From NCBI RefSeq assembly GCF_021887715.1, contig NZ_JAIQXX010000001.1, forward strand, positions 62,001 to 126,000: a stretch of DNA of 64,000 nucleotides. The letters run 5' to 3'. The notes under the pieces are model-generated. The model saw nothing but the letters and a program-made list of their open reading frames with translations, had not been told where the DNA came from and ran no database searches. A program made the translations under genes and the position numbers. How positions within the stretch are numbered: the stretch's first letter is position 1; every line of letters starts with the position of its first letter. Shown here piece by piece: positions 51,367 to 60,516 of the stretch. This DNA comes from Winogradskyella immobilis (GTDB lineage Bacteria; Bacteroidota; Bacteroidia; Flavobacteriales; Flavobacteriaceae).

Positions 51367-53085
51367 TTACCTAATCACTAATTTTTTAGTCACCGTAGCA
51401 TTATCTTGTGTAATACGCATGATGTAAACTCCAGATTTTAGACTAGAAACATTTAAGCGACCATTAGACGGTAAAGCTTCATTCTTTACTTGTTTTCCTA
51501 AAATATCGTAAACCATAATAGAAATTGCTCCAGAATTTACTGTAGATATAGTTACTTCTCCAGTAGAAGTTGGATTAGGATATAATGAGAAATTAGTAAC
51601 ATTAAAATCATCGTTAGATAAAACTATGGCTAAACTAAAATCATCTGTATTCCTAGCAGTGAGAAAATATTCATTACCACTACGTTCATTTATAATTCCT
51701 GTAATATCAGTAGGCATAGTTGGTACTTCTCCTCCTTGAGTAATATAATCAGCTTCAAAAAAAGTAGACCTAAATGTAAAAGCATCTGGGCCTTGAGTCA
51801 TTCCATATTCGGTACTGCTAATAAAAGTAGGAGTAGAATTATCCATAGTTACAGCAGTAACTGTAACTAATTCCGATTCATAAGTTTCAGGATTCATGGT
51901 TAAATCTAACAAAGAAACAGATTGTGGGGTTATTGTATTTCCAGTAGAACTTGGAGCTCCAGGATCTACAGAAGGCACAAATTGTATTGTGCCGTTAAAT
52001 TCACCTAACCTTCCAAGAATGCCTGTAATGCCATCTCCTACAGTATATGAAGTAGTAATAATACCATTATCATCATCAATTAAAACTGCTCCAGTGGCGT
52101 CTTCAATATATTTTTGCCCTCTAAAATTTTCTCGTTGAAAAGTTAAAAAAACTTCACCAGTCAATTCATAAAAAGTTCCATCCTGGGGACTAGCCCTAAG
52201 TGTTGCAATATCCGCAACTTGAGTAGCAGATCCAATGCTAAAATCAATAATTTCAAAGTCTATTTGACTTCCGCCGTTAACAATTTCAGCAGTAACTTCA
52301 AATGTATCCCCATCTGAAGTAGAGTTAATAGTAAATGGACTGGTTTGATTAGTAAAAGTCATTGCCATACCTCCATTAGTAGAAACCAATATGTTTACTT
52401 CATCACCAGATTGTAAATTTGCTGCAGTAAAAACAACATCTACACTTGTAGTTCCTGGCGGAAGTTCTTCCATGTCTGAAGGTGATGAAATCGAAATAAA
52501 AGCAGTAGCAGTTGTAGAAAATGAACCAATAGGGAGTTCTTCATCACAAGTAGCATTTGTGGTACATCCATCAACAGCATTAGGTCCAGTAAATAACCAG
52601 TTATTAATATCAAAAGTGCTGCCATCAGGTCCAGTTCCACTTATTCTATAAGCTCCACCATCTAAATATTCCCATGGCTGTCCTGTCCCGTCAGTATTAA
52701 TATCTCCAAAGGTATCTATAACTGCACCGTTAAAAAATAATTCTAAAGCATCATCTCCATTAATATTTGCGGATGAATCAATATAATCTGCAGTAACTCC
52801 AAAATAAGTCATTACAGATGGTCCTTCCGAAGTAATATAAATGAAATCACCTGCATTAGCTGAACCAGCAAAGGTTAATTCTTCTCCATCTGTTCCGCCA
52901 CCATTGTTGGCAGATCCAAAACCATAGACAGATAAATCAGCTATGTCATTGATAACATATATTTCTACCAATTTAGGTAATCCACCAGACAGAGGTCCAT
53001 CAAAAGCCCCAGATATAAGCATATCTTGCCCAAAAGAGACAGAAGTAGTTAAAAAAGTAAAAAGTAAAAAGTAAAGTTTTTTCAT
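51367..53085 (-). CDS. T9SS type A cargo protein with lamin-tail-like and OB-fold-like domains
   Basis: A 572-aa secreted protein with a signal peptide (MKKLYFLLFTFLTTSVSFGQ). A lamin-tail-like domain covers about 20-170 (PKLVEIYVINDIADLSVYGFGSANNGG, GDFIYITSEG, GDDALELFFNGAVIDTFGD). A beta-sandwich follows, then a DUF5689-type OB-like region (FYELTGEVFLTF...KYIEDATGAVLIDD). The C-terminus is a T9SS type A sorting domain (NFSLYPNPTSTGEVTI...KSGVYIMRI...KKLVIR). The protein would be exported by the SprA pore encoded here and anchored to lipopolysaccharide. Similar architectures occur in extracellular nucleases, but no nuclease domain is visible. Confidence 0.9.
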   Translation of the reverse strand: MKKLYFLLFTFLTTSVSFGQDMLISGAFDGPLSGGLPKLVEIYVINDIADLSVYGFGSANNGGGTDGEELTFAGSANAGDFIYITSEGPSVMTYFGVTADYIDSSANINGDDALELFFNGAVIDTFGDINTDGTGQPWEYLDGGAYRISGTGPDGSTFDINNWLFTGPNAVDGCTTNATCDEELPIGSFSTTATAFISISSPSDMEELPPGTTSVDVVFTAANLQSGDEVNILVSTNGGMAMTFTNQTSPFTINSTSDGDTFEVTAEIVNGGSQIDFEIIDFSIGSATQVADIATLRASPQDGTFYELTGEVFLTFQRENFRGQKYIEDATGAVLIDDDNGIITTSYTVGDGITGILGRLGEFNGTIQFVPSVDPGAPSSTGNTITPQSVSLLDLTMNPETYESELVTVTAVTMDNSTPTFISSTEYGMTQGPDAFTFRSTFFEADYITQGGEVPTMPTDITGIINERSGNEYFLTARNTDDFSLAIVLSNDDFNVTNFSLYPNPTSTGEVTISTVNSGAISIMVYDILGKQVKNEALPSNGRLNVSSLKSGVYIMRITQDNATVTKKLVIR

Positions 53086-53314
53086 AGTTAATTGATTTTA
53101 AAGTTGACCATAAATATAATAAGAAATTATTAGATATACTTAGCTGTTTTTTAGATTTTTGACTCAATTTTACAATTTATTAATAGATATGACTTTAATA
53201 CAAGAAAGATTTTATAATTGTAATTTCTATGTTAGCGAATTGTTATCAATTTTATCCTAGTAGCAATTAAAGTAGATATACTTTATATTTACATTGTAAT
53301 AAATACCTCAAGGT

Positions 53315-54001
53315 TTGAAAAAAAAGGATATAAAGATATTACTAGTTGATGATGAAGCCGATATACTAGAAATTGTAGGCTATAATTTGTCTTCAGAAGG
53401 ATATCAAGTTATAACAGCCGAAAATGGATTAAAAGCTATTGATAAAGTAAAAAAACATAAGCCTCATTTAATTATTTTAGATGTAATGATGCCAGAAATG
53501 GATGGTATTGAAGCTTGCGAAAAAATTAGAGAATTGCCAGATGTTGGAGATACTATTATTACGTTTTTAACAGCTAGAGGTGAAGATTACTCTCAAGTTG
53601 CAGGTTTTGATGCTGGCGCAGATGATTATATTACTAAACCAATAAAACCAAAAGTATTGGTTAGTAAAGTCAAGGCTTTGTTAAGACGCCTTAAAGAAAC
53701 TAATGATTCTTCTGACTCCATATTAAAAATAGGAAATCTTGTTATTAATAGAGAAGAATATAAAGTTATTAATGAAGGCCAAGAAATTGTTTTACCTAGA
53801 AAAGAATTTGAATTATTATCTTTACTAGCAACCAAGCCTGGTAAAGTTTTTAAGCGCGACGAGATTTTAGATAAAGTCTGGGGAAACGAAGTTATTGTTG
53901 GAGGTAGAACCATAGACGTTCATATTAGAAAACTGCGTGAAAAAATAGGTGATAAATCTTTTAAAACTGTAAAAGGCGTTGGTTACAAGTTTGTCGACTA
54001 A
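53315..54001 (+). CDS. PhoB/OmpR-family response regulator
   Basis: A 228-aa regulator with a receiver domain (ILLVDDEADILE, phospho-Asp in LIILDVMMPEMDG, Lys in DDYITKPIKP) and an OmpR/PhoB winged-helix effector domain (PRKEFELLSLLATKPGKVFKRDEILDKVWG...GGRTIDVHIRKLREKIG). It probably starts at TTG 53315. The stop codon overlaps the ATG of the kinase gene (TAATG). The combination is similar to PhoB/PhoR, but the target regulon is not evident. Confidence 0.94.
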   Translation: MKKKDIKILLVDDEADILEIVGYNLSSEGYQVITAENGLKAIDKVKKHKPHLIILDVMMPEMDGIEACEKIRELPDVGDTIITFLTARGEDYSQVAGFDAGADDYITKPIKPKVLVSKVKALLRRLKETNDSSDSILKIGNLVINREEYKVINEGQEIVLPRKEFELLSLLATKPGKVFKRDEILDKVWGNEVIVGGRTIDVHIRKLREKIGDKSFKTVKGVGYKFVD

Positions 54002-55041
54002 TGCAAAGAAATCTTAAAAAATCTTACCGATTTGCTTTTAAAACGGCATTATATGTAACGCTAATAGCGTCTACATTAATGAGTGTCTTTTTATACGTTT
54101 TTCACACCTTAGATTGGGAGTTTGTTATATTTCCTATTGCTTGTTATATTACTTGTTTTATAGTTATTCAGTTCCGTGTAGAGTATTTTATTTATAGAAG
54201 AGTAAAAAGAATATATGATGATCTTACACTCTTAGAATCTTCAGATTTACGTCAAAAACATATCACTACTGATATGAAAACGTTAACTCAGCAAATAGAC
54301 GAGTATGCTAAAAATAAAAAGATAGAGATTGAAACACTTAAAGTAAGAGAAGAATATAGAAAAGAATATTTGGGTAATGTTTCACATGAGTTAAAAACTC
54401 CACTGTTTACAATTCAAGGTTATATAGAGACTTTGCTAGATGGAGCAATGGAAGATGAAAATCTTAGAAATAAATATTTAAATAGAGCAAGTAAAGGAGT
54501 AGAACGATTAAGTTATATCATTAAAGATTTAGATATGATAACTAAGTTAGAAGTTGGCGATCTTAGTTTAAATATTGAAGTTTTTGATATAGTAGAATTA
54601 GTTCAAAATGTATTTGATCTTTTTGAAATGAAAGCAGCCAAAAGTAAAATTACATTCACCTTTGATACAGAATACCAGAAACCAATTTACGTCAAGGCAG
54701 ATAAAGAACGTATTCAGCAAGTATTAACAAATCTTGTTGTTAACTCTATTAAATATGGACACCAAAATGGAACGATAGAAGTTAGTATAGAAAACTTAAT
54801 AAAAAATAAAGTTATTGTCAGAGTTACAGATAATGGCGAAGGTATTGATGAAGAACATCTACCACGCTTATTTGAACGTTTCTATAGAGTAGATAAAAGT
54901 GGCTCTCGTAGACAAGGAGGCTCGGGCCTGGGACTTTCAATTGTAAAACATATTATAGAAGCGCATAAAGAGCGTATCTATGTAGAAAGCGAACTCGAAG
55001 TGGGTAGTGAGTTTTCTTTTACTTTAGAAAAGGCTAAATAA
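54001..55041 (+). CDS. PhoR-like sensor histidine kinase
   Basis: A 346-aa kinase with two N-terminal helices (FKTALYVTLIASTLMSVFLYVF, FVIFPIACYITCFIVIQF) and almost no periplasmic domain. A HAMP-like linker region, the HisKA motif NVSHELKTPLFTIQGYIETLLDG and HATPase boxes (LVVNSIKYG, VTDNGEGIDEEHLPRLFERFYRVD, GGSGLGLSIVKHI) follow. As no sensory domain is present, it may sense membrane state or an associated protein. The last 18 bases overlap the convergent glycosyltransferase gene. Confidence 0.93.
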   Translation: MQRNLKKSYRFAFKTALYVTLIASTLMSVFLYVFHTLDWEFVIFPIACYITCFIVIQFRVEYFIYRRVKRIYDDLTLLESSDLRQKHITTDMKTLTQQIDEYAKNKKIEIETLKVREEYRKEYLGNVSHELKTPLFTIQGYIETLLDGAMEDENLRNKYLNRASKGVERLSYIIKDLDMITKLEVGDLSLNIEVFDIVELVQNVFDLFEMKAAKSKITFTFDTEYQKPIYVKADKERIQQVLTNLVVNSIKYGHQNGTIEVSIENLIKNKVIVRVTDNGEGIDEEHLPRLFERFYRVDKSGSRRQGGSGLGLSIVKHIIEAHKERIYVESELEVGSEFSFTLEKAK

Positions 55042-56100
55042 ATCTTTATAATCTAATTTATAATTTATTTTAGTAAAACCGTTATAGTTATCTATAGATT
55101 TTAATTGGTCTAAAGTAAATTCATCTTGGTGACAAAATGGAGCAATCTTATCTTTCATTAATTTTTTTGCCAAATAAATTTGTTCAAACTGTCCTGGTGT
55201 TGGAATGAAAAATGCTTTTTTTTCAAGTTTAGATAAATCCATAATGGTTGTATAACCAGATCGAGCTAGTATAATAGCACTATTATTTATAGCGGTTTCT
55301 AATTCGTCAGTGGTCATAAAATTATAAAATGTAATGTTGTTAATTTCTTTACGGTATTGATCTGCTTCAATAACACCTTTAATAAATATAACAGATACTT
55401 CTTTATGTGTTAATTCATGAATGAGCTTTTTCTCTAGAGTTGTACGTTGAGGTTCTGGGCCAGAAAGCAAAACCATAATATCATATGCGTTTTTAATGTT
55501 TTGTTTTTGTAACCGACTTAAAGAACCAATATATTTAACATTAAGATTCTTAGTTTGTGTATGTCCTAAATCACCACTTAAATTATAACTTCCTTTATGG
55601 TCAGGTACCCAGCATTCATCAAATTTTTCAATAATAGATTGATGAATTTTGCTGCTTAACCAAGTGGTATTACCACTCAATACTTTAAGCTGATGTGTTA
55701 TAAAAACAGAAGGAACAGATTTATGTCGTATACCAAAACGATTGTCAGAAATAATACCATCAACTTTAGTACTCTCTATATATTTTTCAATGAAACGTCT
55801 TTCCTTTTTAATGGTTTTTAAAATATGAAATGAATTTTTTAGAAGTTTAAGCTTAATTTGATTTCCTTTTTTAGGATACGATATGTTATAAGAAGGTAAT
55901 TCTAAAGTTTCTAGATTAGGAAACTCTTTTTTTAAAAGTGATAAAGCAACGCCATCTGAAGCAATAATAGGTTCAAACTCATTATCGATAAGAGCTTTTA
56001 TTATTGGTATACAGCGCGTTGCATGCCCCAATCCCCAATGTAATGGGGCGACTAAAATTCGTTTTTTTTGTTTTATAGAGTAAGCTACAAACTCAGACAT
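55024..56100 (-). CDS. MurG-like (GT28-type) glycosyltransferase
   Basis: A 358-aa GT-B protein. The N-terminal glycine-rich loop LVAPLHWGLGHATRCIPIIKAL resembles MurG/UDP-glucuronosyltransferase folds, with DGIISDNRFGIRHKSVPSVFITHQL and the C-terminal nucleotide-binding segment MVLLSGPEPQRTTLEKKL and ILARSGYTTIMDLSKLEKKAFFIPTPGQFEQIYLAKKL. Related proteins are annotated as glycosyltransferases of unknown acceptor. It is convergent with the PhoR-like gene, overlapping it by 18 bases. Confidence 0.85.
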   Translation of the reverse strand: MSEFVAYSIKQKKRILVAPLHWGLGHATRCIPIIKALIDNEFEPIIASDGVALSLLKKEFPNLETLELPSYNISYPKKGNQIKLKLLKNSFHILKTIKKERRFIEKYIESTKVDGIISDNRFGIRHKSVPSVFITHQLKVLSGNTTWLSSKIHQSIIEKFDECWVPDHKGSYNLSGDLGHTQTKNLNVKYIGSLSRLQKQNIKNAYDIMVLLSGPEPQRTTLEKKLIHELTHKEVSVIFIKGVIEADQYRKEINNITFYNFMTTDELETAINNSAIILARSGYTTIMDLSKLEKKAFFIPTPGQFEQIYLAKKLMKDKIAPFCHQDEFTLDQLKSIDNYNGFTKINYKLDYKDLFSLF

Positions 56101-56213
56101 CTAATAGTATTGGGTTATAATTAAAGTTAAAATAAGGTAAATTTTAAAATCCCAATTATAGGCAAAGATAATCCTAAAATGTTTCCTTAATTTTGCCGAA
56201 AGATTAAATTATT

Positions 56214-56888
56214 GTGGGTAGCAAAAACAAATTAAAACGCTTTAAGGAAAACGAAACATTTTCAAATGTATATCAGCCAACTAGAGACGAATTGGTCAAT
56301 GCCAGATATCAATATAAAGGGCAATGGAACAAAAGTGTTTTTAAAAATGATAACCCAATAGTATTAGAATTAGGTTGTGGTAAAGGAGAATATACTGTAG
56401 AATTAGCCAAACGGTATCCAAATAAAAATTTTATAGGTATAGATATTAAAGGTGCGCGTTTTTGGAGAGGAGCAAAAACCGCTATAGAAGAACAGATACC
56501 TAATGCAAGTTTTATAAGAACACAAATTGAATTGGTAGAGTATATATTTGATGAAAATGAAGTAGATGAAATTTGGATTACATTTCCAGATCCTCAAATT
56601 AAATATAAGCGTACCAAACATAGAATGACCAACCTTCAATTTATAGAACGCTATAAAAAGATTCTTAAAAAAGAAGGAATAATGCACCTTAAAACGGATA
56701 GTGAGTTTATGCATGGTTATACTCTAGGATTGTTACATGGCGCCAACCATGAAGTGCTATATGCCAACCATAATGTATACAAATTAGAAGGTAGCCCAGA
56801 GGAAGTTACAGAGATACAAACCTTTTATGAAAACCAATATTTAGAACATAACAAAGCAATTACGTATATTCGATTTAAAATCAACTAA
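56214..56888 (+). CDS. trmB: tRNA (guanine-N7-)-methyltransferase
   Basis: Methylates G46 in the tRNA variable loop. The 224-aa enzyme has the SAM-binding motif LELGCGKGEYTVELAKRYPN, a second motif FIGIDIKGARFWRG and the conserved ITFPDPQIKYKRTKHRM. The start is GTG at 56214 (MGSKNKLKRFKENETF), a start typical of flavobacterial TrmB. Followed 3 bases later by the LysE-family gene. Confidence 0.96.
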   Translation: MGSKNKLKRFKENETFSNVYQPTRDELVNARYQYKGQWNKSVFKNDNPIVLELGCGKGEYTVELAKRYPNKNFIGIDIKGARFWRGAKTAIEEQIPNASFIRTQIELVEYIFDENEVDEIWITFPDPQIKYKRTKHRMTNLQFIERYKKILKKEGIMHLKTDSEFMHGYTLGLLHGANHEVLYANHNVYKLEGSPEEVTEIQTFYENQYLEHNKAITYIRFKIN

Positions 56889-56891
56889 AAC

Positions 56892-57521
56892 TTGAGTATT
56901 ACTGTTATCTTTTTTTTAGGCTTAATTGTGGCATTGGTAGGTGTTATACCGCCAGGATTACTCAATATGACTGCTGCTAAAATTAGCCTTAGAGAAGGAG
57001 CTGGTAGAGGTATAATGTTCTCTACCGGTGTTTGTTTGGTAGTATTTGTACAAACATATATTGCAGCTATTTTTGCACGTTATTTAAGTAATCGTCCAGA
57101 TATAGTGGAGATCCTTCAGCGCGTTGCATTTGTAATATTTGTACTAATAACTATTTATTTTTTTCTATTGGCTTCCAAAGAAACTGAGCCAAAAATAGAG
57201 GCTGAAATTAAAAGTAAACACAGCCGATTTTTTAATGGTATGTTTCTTTCGGTGTTAAATGTATTTCCTATTCCATATCAAGCTTATATGACCATTACAC
57301 TAGCATCTTTTGGTGTTATGGATTTTGAACGTTTAAGTATTATAACATATGTAACGGGTGCATCAATGGGTACTTTTGTGATGCTCTATGTCTATATCTT
57401 CTTCTTTGATAAAATAAAAGACAAAGCATTTACGTCTCAAAAGAACATGAATTATATCATAGGATCTGTAACAGGCATAGTTGCTTTAATTACACTTATT
57501 AATATTTTAATGGAACTCTAA
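56892..57521 (+). CDS. LysE family translocator
   Basis: A 209-aa inner-membrane exporter with six predicted helices. The LysE-type start is VIFFLGLIVALVGVIPPGLLNMTAAKISLREGAGRGIMFSTGVCLVVF, whose PPGLxNM segment is typical. Members export amino acids or related small molecules, and the substrate here is unknown. The start is TTG at 56892. The stop codon overlaps the ATG of the next gene (TAATG), so the two are translationally coupled. Confidence 0.87.
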   Translation: MSITVIFFLGLIVALVGVIPPGLLNMTAAKISLREGAGRGIMFSTGVCLVVFVQTYIAAIFARYLSNRPDIVEILQRVAFVIFVLITIYFFLLASKETEPKIEAEIKSKHSRFFNGMFLSVLNVFPIPYQAYMTITLASFGVMDFERLSIITYVTGASMGTFVMLYVYIFFFDKIKDKAFTSQKNMNYIIGSVTGIVALITLINILMEL

Positions 57522-57862
57522 TGAAACCAGAAACTCTAGGTTTTTTTGATCGTGTTTACGAAGTAGCTAAGCTTATTCCTTACGGACGAGTTACGAGTTA
57601 TGGTGCAATTGCTAAATATTTAGGAGCTGCAAAAAGTGCGCGTATTGTTGGTTATGCAATGAATGGGTCATTTGGAAAAGATGTACCTGCACATCGTGTT
57701 GTAAATAGAAAAGGATTGCTAACAGGCAAACATCATTTTGAAGGGACTAACCTTATGCAGCAACTTTTAGAGAGTGAAGGCATAGAAGTTGTAGATAATC
57801 AAATTCAAAATTTAGAATCAATTTATTGGGATCCTTCCAAAGAATTATCATCTCATATATAG
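57521..57862 (+). CDS. Alkyltransferase-like (MGMT-family) protein lacking the acceptor cysteine
   Basis: A 113-aa protein with the Ogt/Ada DNA-binding domain: IPYGRVTSYGAIAKYLGAAKSARIVGYAMNG and PAHRVVNRKGLLTGKHHFEG. The methyl-acceptor motif of true transferases is PCHRV; here it is PAHRV (Ala57). It is therefore an ATL protein, which binds O6-alkylguanine lesions without repairing them and can hand them to nucleotide excision repair. Length agrees with ATL1-type proteins. Confidence 0.9.
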   Translation: MKPETLGFFDRVYEVAKLIPYGRVTSYGAIAKYLGAAKSARIVGYAMNGSFGKDVPAHRVVNRKGLLTGKHHFEGTNLMQQLLESEGIEVVDNQIQNLESIYWDPSKELSSHI

Positions 57863-57932
57863 CTGCTATCATCATATAAAATTCATGTAATTTCATTTTA
57901 TTTTCATTAACAAATATCTAAACATTTCGCAG

Positions 57933-57940
57933 TATCTTTG
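57933..57940 (+). promoter_or_regulatory. Possible promoter -7 element of the Mrp-type ATPase gene
   Basis: TATCTTTG fits TAnnTTTG, 48 bases before the ATG. No -33 TTG is found at the usual spacing. Confidence 0.35.
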
Positions 57941-57988
57941 CATTTAGAATTAATCTTAATAAAGAAATTCCTTTTTACCGAAACATAT

Positions 57989-59125
57989 ATGAAGTTAAAT
58001 AAACAAGATATATATAATGCCCTAAAAACGATAACAGCTCCTGGTGAAGGAGAAAATATGGTGGATAGTGGTGCAGTAACTAATGTTGTAACTTTTGCAG
58101 ATGAAGTGATTGTAGATATAACTATAAAAAATCCAAGTCTACAAGCACGTAAAAAAACAGAAGTTGAAATTTTACAAACCATCCATAGAAAGGTTTACGA
58201 AAAAGCAAAAATAAAAGTTAATATAAAAGTAGATGCTCCTGTAGCACCAGCAAAGAATGAGATAAAAGGAAAAGCAATTCCTGGTATTAAAAATATTGTT
58301 GCTGTAGCCTCAGGGAAAGGAGGTGTAGGGAAGTCAACAGTTACAGCAAATTTGGCAGTAACTTTAGCTAAAATGGGTTTTAATGTTGGTGTTTTAGATG
58401 CAGATATTTATGGGCCTTCAATGCCTATTATGTTCGATGTGGCTTCAGAGCGACCATTATCTGTAACTATTGATGGAAAATCTAAAATGAAACCTGTAGA
58501 AAATTATGGAGTTAAATTATTATCTATAGGCTTTTTTACTAAACCAGATCAAGCTGTAATATGGCGAGGTCCTATGGCATCAAAAGCTTTAAACCAGATG
58601 ATATTTGATGCAGCTTGGGGAGAATTAGATTTCTTATTATTAGATTTGCCTCCAGGAACAGGAGATATACATTTAAGTATTATGCAGGCATTACCAATTA
58701 CTGGCGCTGTAGTTGTAAGTACTCCTCAAAACGTAGCTTTAGCTGATGCAAGAAAAGGCGTAGCCATGTTTGAACAAGAGAGTATTAATGTACCAGTTTT
58801 GGGAATAATAGAAAATATGGCGTATTTTACTCCAGAAGAATTACCTAATAATAAATACTATATTTTCGGAAAAGAAGGAGCTAAGCATTTAGCTGAAGAT
58901 TTAGAAGTACCGTTTTTAGGTGAAGTTCCATTAGTACAAAGTATTAGAGAGGCAGGAGATGTAGGAAGGCCAGCAGCATTACAAATAGATAATGCTATAG
59001 AAAATGCTTTTGATGAAATTACTAGAGATGTTGTACAACAAGTAGTAGATAGAAATAAAGATTTACCAGCAACTGAAGCAATAAAGATTACAACAATGGC
59101 AGGATGTTCTGCTGTTAAAAAATAA
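57989..59125 (+). CDS. Mrp/NBP35-type iron-sulfur cluster carrier ATPase
   Basis: A 378-aa ATP-binding Fe-S carrier with an N-terminal MIP18/DUF59 domain (KLNKQDIYNALKTITAPGEGENMVDSGAV...VDITIKNPSLQARKKTEVEIL) and a P-loop ATPase with the deviant Walker A SGKGGVGKSTVTANLA (about 108-123), DADIYGPSMP and LLLDLPPGTGDIHL. The usual CxxC of the Mrp C-terminus is not obvious; a single Cys remains near the end (MAGCSAVKK). The ATG at 57989 gives the family start. It precedes an Nfu gene by 8 bases, consistent with cluster trafficking. Confidence 0.93.
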   Translation: MKLNKQDIYNALKTITAPGEGENMVDSGAVTNVVTFADEVIVDITIKNPSLQARKKTEVEILQTIHRKVYEKAKIKVNIKVDAPVAPAKNEIKGKAIPGIKNIVAVASGKGGVGKSTVTANLAVTLAKMGFNVGVLDADIYGPSMPIMFDVASERPLSVTIDGKSKMKPVENYGVKLLSIGFFTKPDQAVIWRGPMASKALNQMIFDAAWGELDFLLLDLPPGTGDIHLSIMQALPITGAVVVSTPQNVALADARKGVAMFEQESINVPVLGIIENMAYFTPEELPNNKYYIFGKEGAKHLAEDLEVPFLGEVPLVQSIREAGDVGRPAALQIDNAIENAFDEITRDVVQQVVDRNKDLPATEAIKITTMAGCSAVKK

Positions 59126-59133
59126 TTAACAAG

Positions 59134-59376
59134 ATGAGTTCAGAAGAGATTAGACTAAATGTAGAAAAAGCTTTAGAAGAGATTCGTCCATTTTTACAAA
59201 GTGATGGAGGAGACATCTCTCTTTTATCTATAGAGGACGATAAGTTTGTTAAAGTACAATTAGAAGGTGCATGTACATCTTGTAGCGTTAATCAAATGAC
59301 CTTAAAATCTGGAGTTGAAATGACCATTAAAAAGTATGCTCCGCAAATAGAGAATGTAATTAATGTAGAAGAATAA
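59134..59376 (+). CDS. NifU-domain iron-sulfur scaffold protein (short)
   Basis: An 80-aa Nfu-type protein with the FLQSDGGDISLLSIEDDKFVKVQLEGACTSCSVNQMTLKSGVEMTIKKYAPQIENV signature. The cluster-binding CxxC is in GACTSCS. It would bind and deliver a [4Fe-4S] or [2Fe-2S] cluster. It is a shorter relative of the three-domain protein at 35990. The position after the Mrp-type ATPase suggests they cooperate. Confidence 0.93.
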   Translation: MSSEEIRLNVEKALEEIRPFLQSDGGDISLLSIEDDKFVKVQLEGACTSCSVNQMTLKSGVEMTIKKYAPQIENVINVEE

Positions 59377-59417
59377 TTAATGTGATTTTCATCGCATTTT
59401 TAATAAAAATACATTAG

Positions 59418-59425
59418 TAATTTTG
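59418..59425 (+). promoter_or_regulatory. Possible -7 element upstream of the flavoprotein gene
   Basis: TAATTTTG fits TAnnTTTG, 17 bases before the ATG. No TTG is seen at the right spacing upstream. Confidence 0.3.
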
Positions 59426-59442
59426 TTCCCAATTTTACAGAT

Positions 59443-60498
59443 ATGATTACTACCGATATATTAATAATTGGTGCAGGACCTACAGGGTTATTTACAGTTT
59501 TTGAAGCAGGCTTATTAAAACTTAAATGTCATTTAATAGACGCCTTACCACAACCTGGCGGACAATGCTCAGAGATTTATCCTAAAAAACCCATTTATGA
59601 TATTCCTGCTTATCCCGAAATTTTAGCAGGTGACCTTACAGATAAGTTATTAGAACAATGCAAGCAGTTTGAACCTGGTTTTACGCTTGGAGAACGAGCT
59701 GAGACTATTGATAAACAAGAAGATGGTAGTTTTATAATAACGACTAATAAAGGCACTAAACATAAAGCGCCAGTTGTTGCTATTGCTGGAGGTTTGGGAA
59801 GTTTTGAGCCAAGAAAACCATTGCTGGAAAATATAACGAATTTTGAAGATAAAGGAGTAGAATACATTATTAAAGATCCAGAACTATATAGAGATAAAAG
59901 AGTAGTTATTGCAGGAGGAGGAGATTCAGCGTTAGATTGGAGTATCTTTTTAAGTGATGTAGCATCTGAGGTAACATTAATTCATAGAAGAAATGAATTT
60001 AGAGGACATTTAGATTCTGTTGAAAAAGTTCAAGAACTAAAAAATGCAGGTAAGATTAATTTAATTACACCAGCAGAGGTTACAGCTATAATTGGTGATG
60101 ATAAAGTTAAAGGCATAGAGGTTACAAAGAAAGATGAAAATCCAATAATTGTAGAAACGGATCATTTTATTCCATTATTTGGGTTGTCACCAAAACTAGG
60201 TCCTATTGCCAATTGGGGTTTAGAGATAGAAAAAAATGCGATTAAAGTTAATAATGCGTTAGATTATCAAACTAATATTCCAGGAATTTTTGCTATTGGA
60301 GATGTTAATACATACCCAGGGAAATTAAAGTTAATTCTTTGTGGATTTCATGAAGCAACATTAATGTGCCAAGCAGCCTATCAAATTATTAACCCAGGAA
60401 AACGTTACGTATTAAAATATACAACGGTTAGTGGTATTGATGGTTTTGACGGTACACGTAAAGAAGCTCCTAAGGCAGTGGTAAAAGCAATTGAGTAA
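59443..60498 (+). CDS. Ferredoxin/flavodoxin--NADP+ reductase (thioredoxin reductase-like type)
   Basis: A 351-aa FAD- and NADPH-binding oxidoreductase. The FAD motif is ILIIGAGPTGLFTVFEAG (about 6-23), the NADPH motif VVIAGGGDSALDW and the second FAD motif GIFAIGDVNTYPGKLKLILCGFHEA. It lacks the CxxC redox pair of thioredoxin reductase, placing it with the TrxR-like ferredoxin-NADP reductases (FNR2). The following gene encodes a [2Fe-2S] ferredoxin, its likely electron partner. Confidence 0.92.
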   Translation: MITTDILIIGAGPTGLFTVFEAGLLKLKCHLIDALPQPGGQCSEIYPKKPIYDIPAYPEILAGDLTDKLLEQCKQFEPGFTLGERAETIDKQEDGSFIITTNKGTKHKAPVVAIAGGLGSFEPRKPLLENITNFEDKGVEYIIKDPELYRDKRVVIAGGGDSALDWSIFLSDVASEVTLIHRRNEFRGHLDSVEKVQELKNAGKINLITPAEVTAIIGDDKVKGIEVTKKDENPIIVETDHFIPLFGLSPKLGPIANWGLEIEKNAIKVNNALDYQTNIPGIFAIGDVNTYPGKLKLILCGFHEATLMCQAAYQIINPGKRYVLKYTTVSGIDGFDGTRKEAPKAVVKAIE

Positions 60499-60516
60499 AC
60501 GCAATATATAAATGGA

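Noticed and set aside
53269-53284. AAAGTA-N4-TACTTT dyad upstream of the response regulator
   Set aside because: Only 6-base AT-rich arms in AT-rich sequence, so it is likely by chance.
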